From Gammaproteobacteria bacterium (lineage in GTDB: Bacteria > Pseudomonadota > Gammaproteobacteria > SG8-11), in NCBI GenBank assembly GCA_016200445.1, contig JACQEQ010000246.1, forward strand, positions 1-15,368: 15,368 bases of DNA. The letters are read 5' to 3'. Under the pieces are notes generated by a model that saw nothing but the letters and a program-made list of their open reading frames with translations, was not told where the DNA came from and searched no databases. The first letter of the stretch is position 1, and each line of letters opens with the position of its first letter. The translations under genes were made by a program, and so were the position numbers. Positions 14,417-15,368 of the stretch are shown in pieces.

Positions 14417-15217
14417 TCAAAAAGGGTCTTTGTACGCGCCATTCGCGAAATCGCAGGACATGCTATTTGGTGGATAGACCTGTTCGATCTTGATCCAATG
14501 CTCTCCAATTTTGGTTTGAATTTTTACGATTGGCGATTTGACTTCAACTACGAGCCCGCAGTGTGTTTCATCGCCGACTTTCAGTGTTTTTCTTAAGGTT
14601 CTCGCACTATTGATCCTATCTACATTAGCTTTTGCTTTTTCATCTCCCTTGTCTGCCCCTTTGCGATACCAGATCAATGCCTGCTCGTAATCCTGCGCGA
14701 CACCGCGACCGAACTCGTACATTATCCCCAAAGAAGACTGTGCGCCTTCATGCCCATGTGATGCACTCTTCCTGAACAATTCAAGCGACTTCTCGTCGTC
14801 TCGCTCGACACCTCGACCAAACATATAAGCTATACCAAGCCTCGCTTGCGCCTCCGTAACCCCTCGCTCTGCCGCTTTGCTATACCACTTCACAGCCTCC
14901 CGTTGGTCCTCTTTCACAATATCTCCAAATTCGTACAGCATCGCCAACATCAATTCTGCAGCTGGATTCTCGTGAATTGCAGCTTTGCCATACCATTTCA
15001 CAGCTTCCGCTCCATCCTTGTTAGCATTGCTCTTAAGTCCCATTTGAAATTCTGCATCTACATTCCCCTGCTCAGCAGACTTACGAATCAAAGCGTCCGC
15101 TTTCTCTTTATCAAGCTTCACGCCTTCTCCATTTGCGTACATTTGCCCCAGTCTGAATTGCGCACTCGCGTGACCGTGCCCGTTTTCAGCCGCATTGCGA
15201 TACCAGATAGCCGCCAC
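14417..15217 (-). pseudogene. Sel1-repeat protein, 5'-truncated, with C-terminal SH3-like domain
   Basis: The open frame encodes 266 residues from a GTG at 15217-15215. It holds about five Sel1 (TPR-like) repeats of roughly 36 residues, for example SAQFRLGQMYANGEGV (18-33), AQARLGIAYMFGRGVERD (123-140) and AQSSLGIMYEFGRGVAQD (159-176), each followed by AxxWYRKAA-type helices. A C-terminal tail (about 205-266: LRKTLKVGDETHCGLVVEVKSPIVKIQ, then HWIKIEQVYP) looks like a small beta-barrel. Such proteins are usually exported scaffolds with a signal peptide. Here the protein begins in mid-repeat (AAIWYRNAAENG), has no signal peptide and no ribosome site, and an in-frame TGA lies 4 codons before the GTG. 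This points to loss of the 5' end; translation from the GTG cannot be excluded. The gene is AT-richer than the left half of the window. Confidence 0.62.
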
Positions 15218-15251
15218 AGATTGATCTCAGTCTATTCCAGTGCAAGGATGA

Positions 15252-15286
15252 GCCTGAACGGTGGGGTATAAGAATCTGGTTCAGGC
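15252..15286. repeat. inverted repeat GCCTGAAC-N19-GTTCAGGC
   Basis: Perfect 8-bp arms at 15252-15259 and 15279-15286 enclose 19 bp. On the minus strand the first arm contains the TGA stop of the truncated frame at the window edge, so the structure could be a terminator without a T-run, or the terminal hairpin of a mobile element placed against the broken Sel1 gene. Confidence 0.35.
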
Positions 15287-15367
15287 GACCTGTTGTTCAT
15301 GGATTGTTTGAAAGAGTAATTGTTTCGCCTGCTGGAGTGCAGCGGCAGCGTCATTGTCACTCAAATG
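15281..15367 (-). CDS. 3' end of an unidentified protein gene running off the right edge
   Basis: A minus-strand frame is open from the right edge to the TGA at 15283-15281. It encodes 28 residues that look like real coding sequence: HLSDNDAAAALQQAKQLL followed by FQTIHEQQVA, an Ala/Gln-rich amphipathic helix. I do not recognise the family. GC is higher than in the adjoining Sel1 gene, and the location right against the broken 5' end of that gene makes an insertion-sequence transposase tail one possibility, which only the sequence beyond the window can settle. Confidence 0.35.
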   Translation of the reverse strand, partial: HLSDNDAAAALQQAKQLLFQTIHEQQVA

Positions 15368-15368
15368 A

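Overview
The window appears to come from a Gram-negative proteobacterium, most likely a beta- or gammaproteobacterium. The reasons are a moderately high GC content over most genes, a lipoprotein box, Sec signal peptides, a complete Dpp/Opp-type peptide transporter operon, a DUF2288 gene and a fused acyl-CoA ligase/GNAT protein. Genus cannot be assigned from the sequence alone.

Left part (1-8100) is ordinary metabolic and transport chromosome. It opens with the 3' part of an ADP-forming acyl-CoA synthetase/GNAT lysine acetyltransferase fusion. A short gap with a good sigma70-like promoter follows, then a two-gene operon: an LsrG-like ABM-fold protein and an iron-type alcohol dehydrogenase, joined by an ATGA overlap. 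Converging on these from the right is a five-gene minus-strand ABC peptide-type uptake operon: binding protein, two permeases and two ATPases. The gap before the first permease is 10 bp, and all later junctions are 4-bp ATGA overlaps. Its upstream region carries a perfect inverted repeat and a repeated octamer, both candidates for regulation.

The right part (8387-15368) is more patchwork. After a small DUF2288 gene come an AT-richer TPR lipoprotein that seems cut off at the start of a Sel1 repeat, a secreted calcineurin-like phosphoesterase with a strong terminator, and a coupled pair made of a PhnD-like periplasmic binding protein and a membrane histidine kinase with no response regulator nearby. 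Next are a RelE/ParE-type toxin-antitoxin module (toxin first) with a very clear palindromic operator between its -35 and -10 boxes, and an AT-richer Sel1-repeat gene that begins in mid-repeat. The window ends in the 3' tip of another minus-strand reading frame. Two near-identical 41-bp direct repeats (8711-8751 and 13510-13550) bracket the lipoprotein-phosphoesterase-sensor block, suggesting rearrangement or insertion.

The most interesting elements are: the PhnD-like/histidine kinase pair as a probable ligand-sensing unit with orphan output; the toxin-antitoxin promoter, which predicts a leaderless toxin mRNA under direct operator control; the bracketing repeat; and an iron-type dehydrogenase in which a canonical metal-binding His is Gln. 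No CRISPR array, intact transposase, rRNA or intact tRNA gene was seen. No stretch longer than 300 bases lacks a gene; the longest gaps are 8094-8386, 10776-11056 and 9468-9743.
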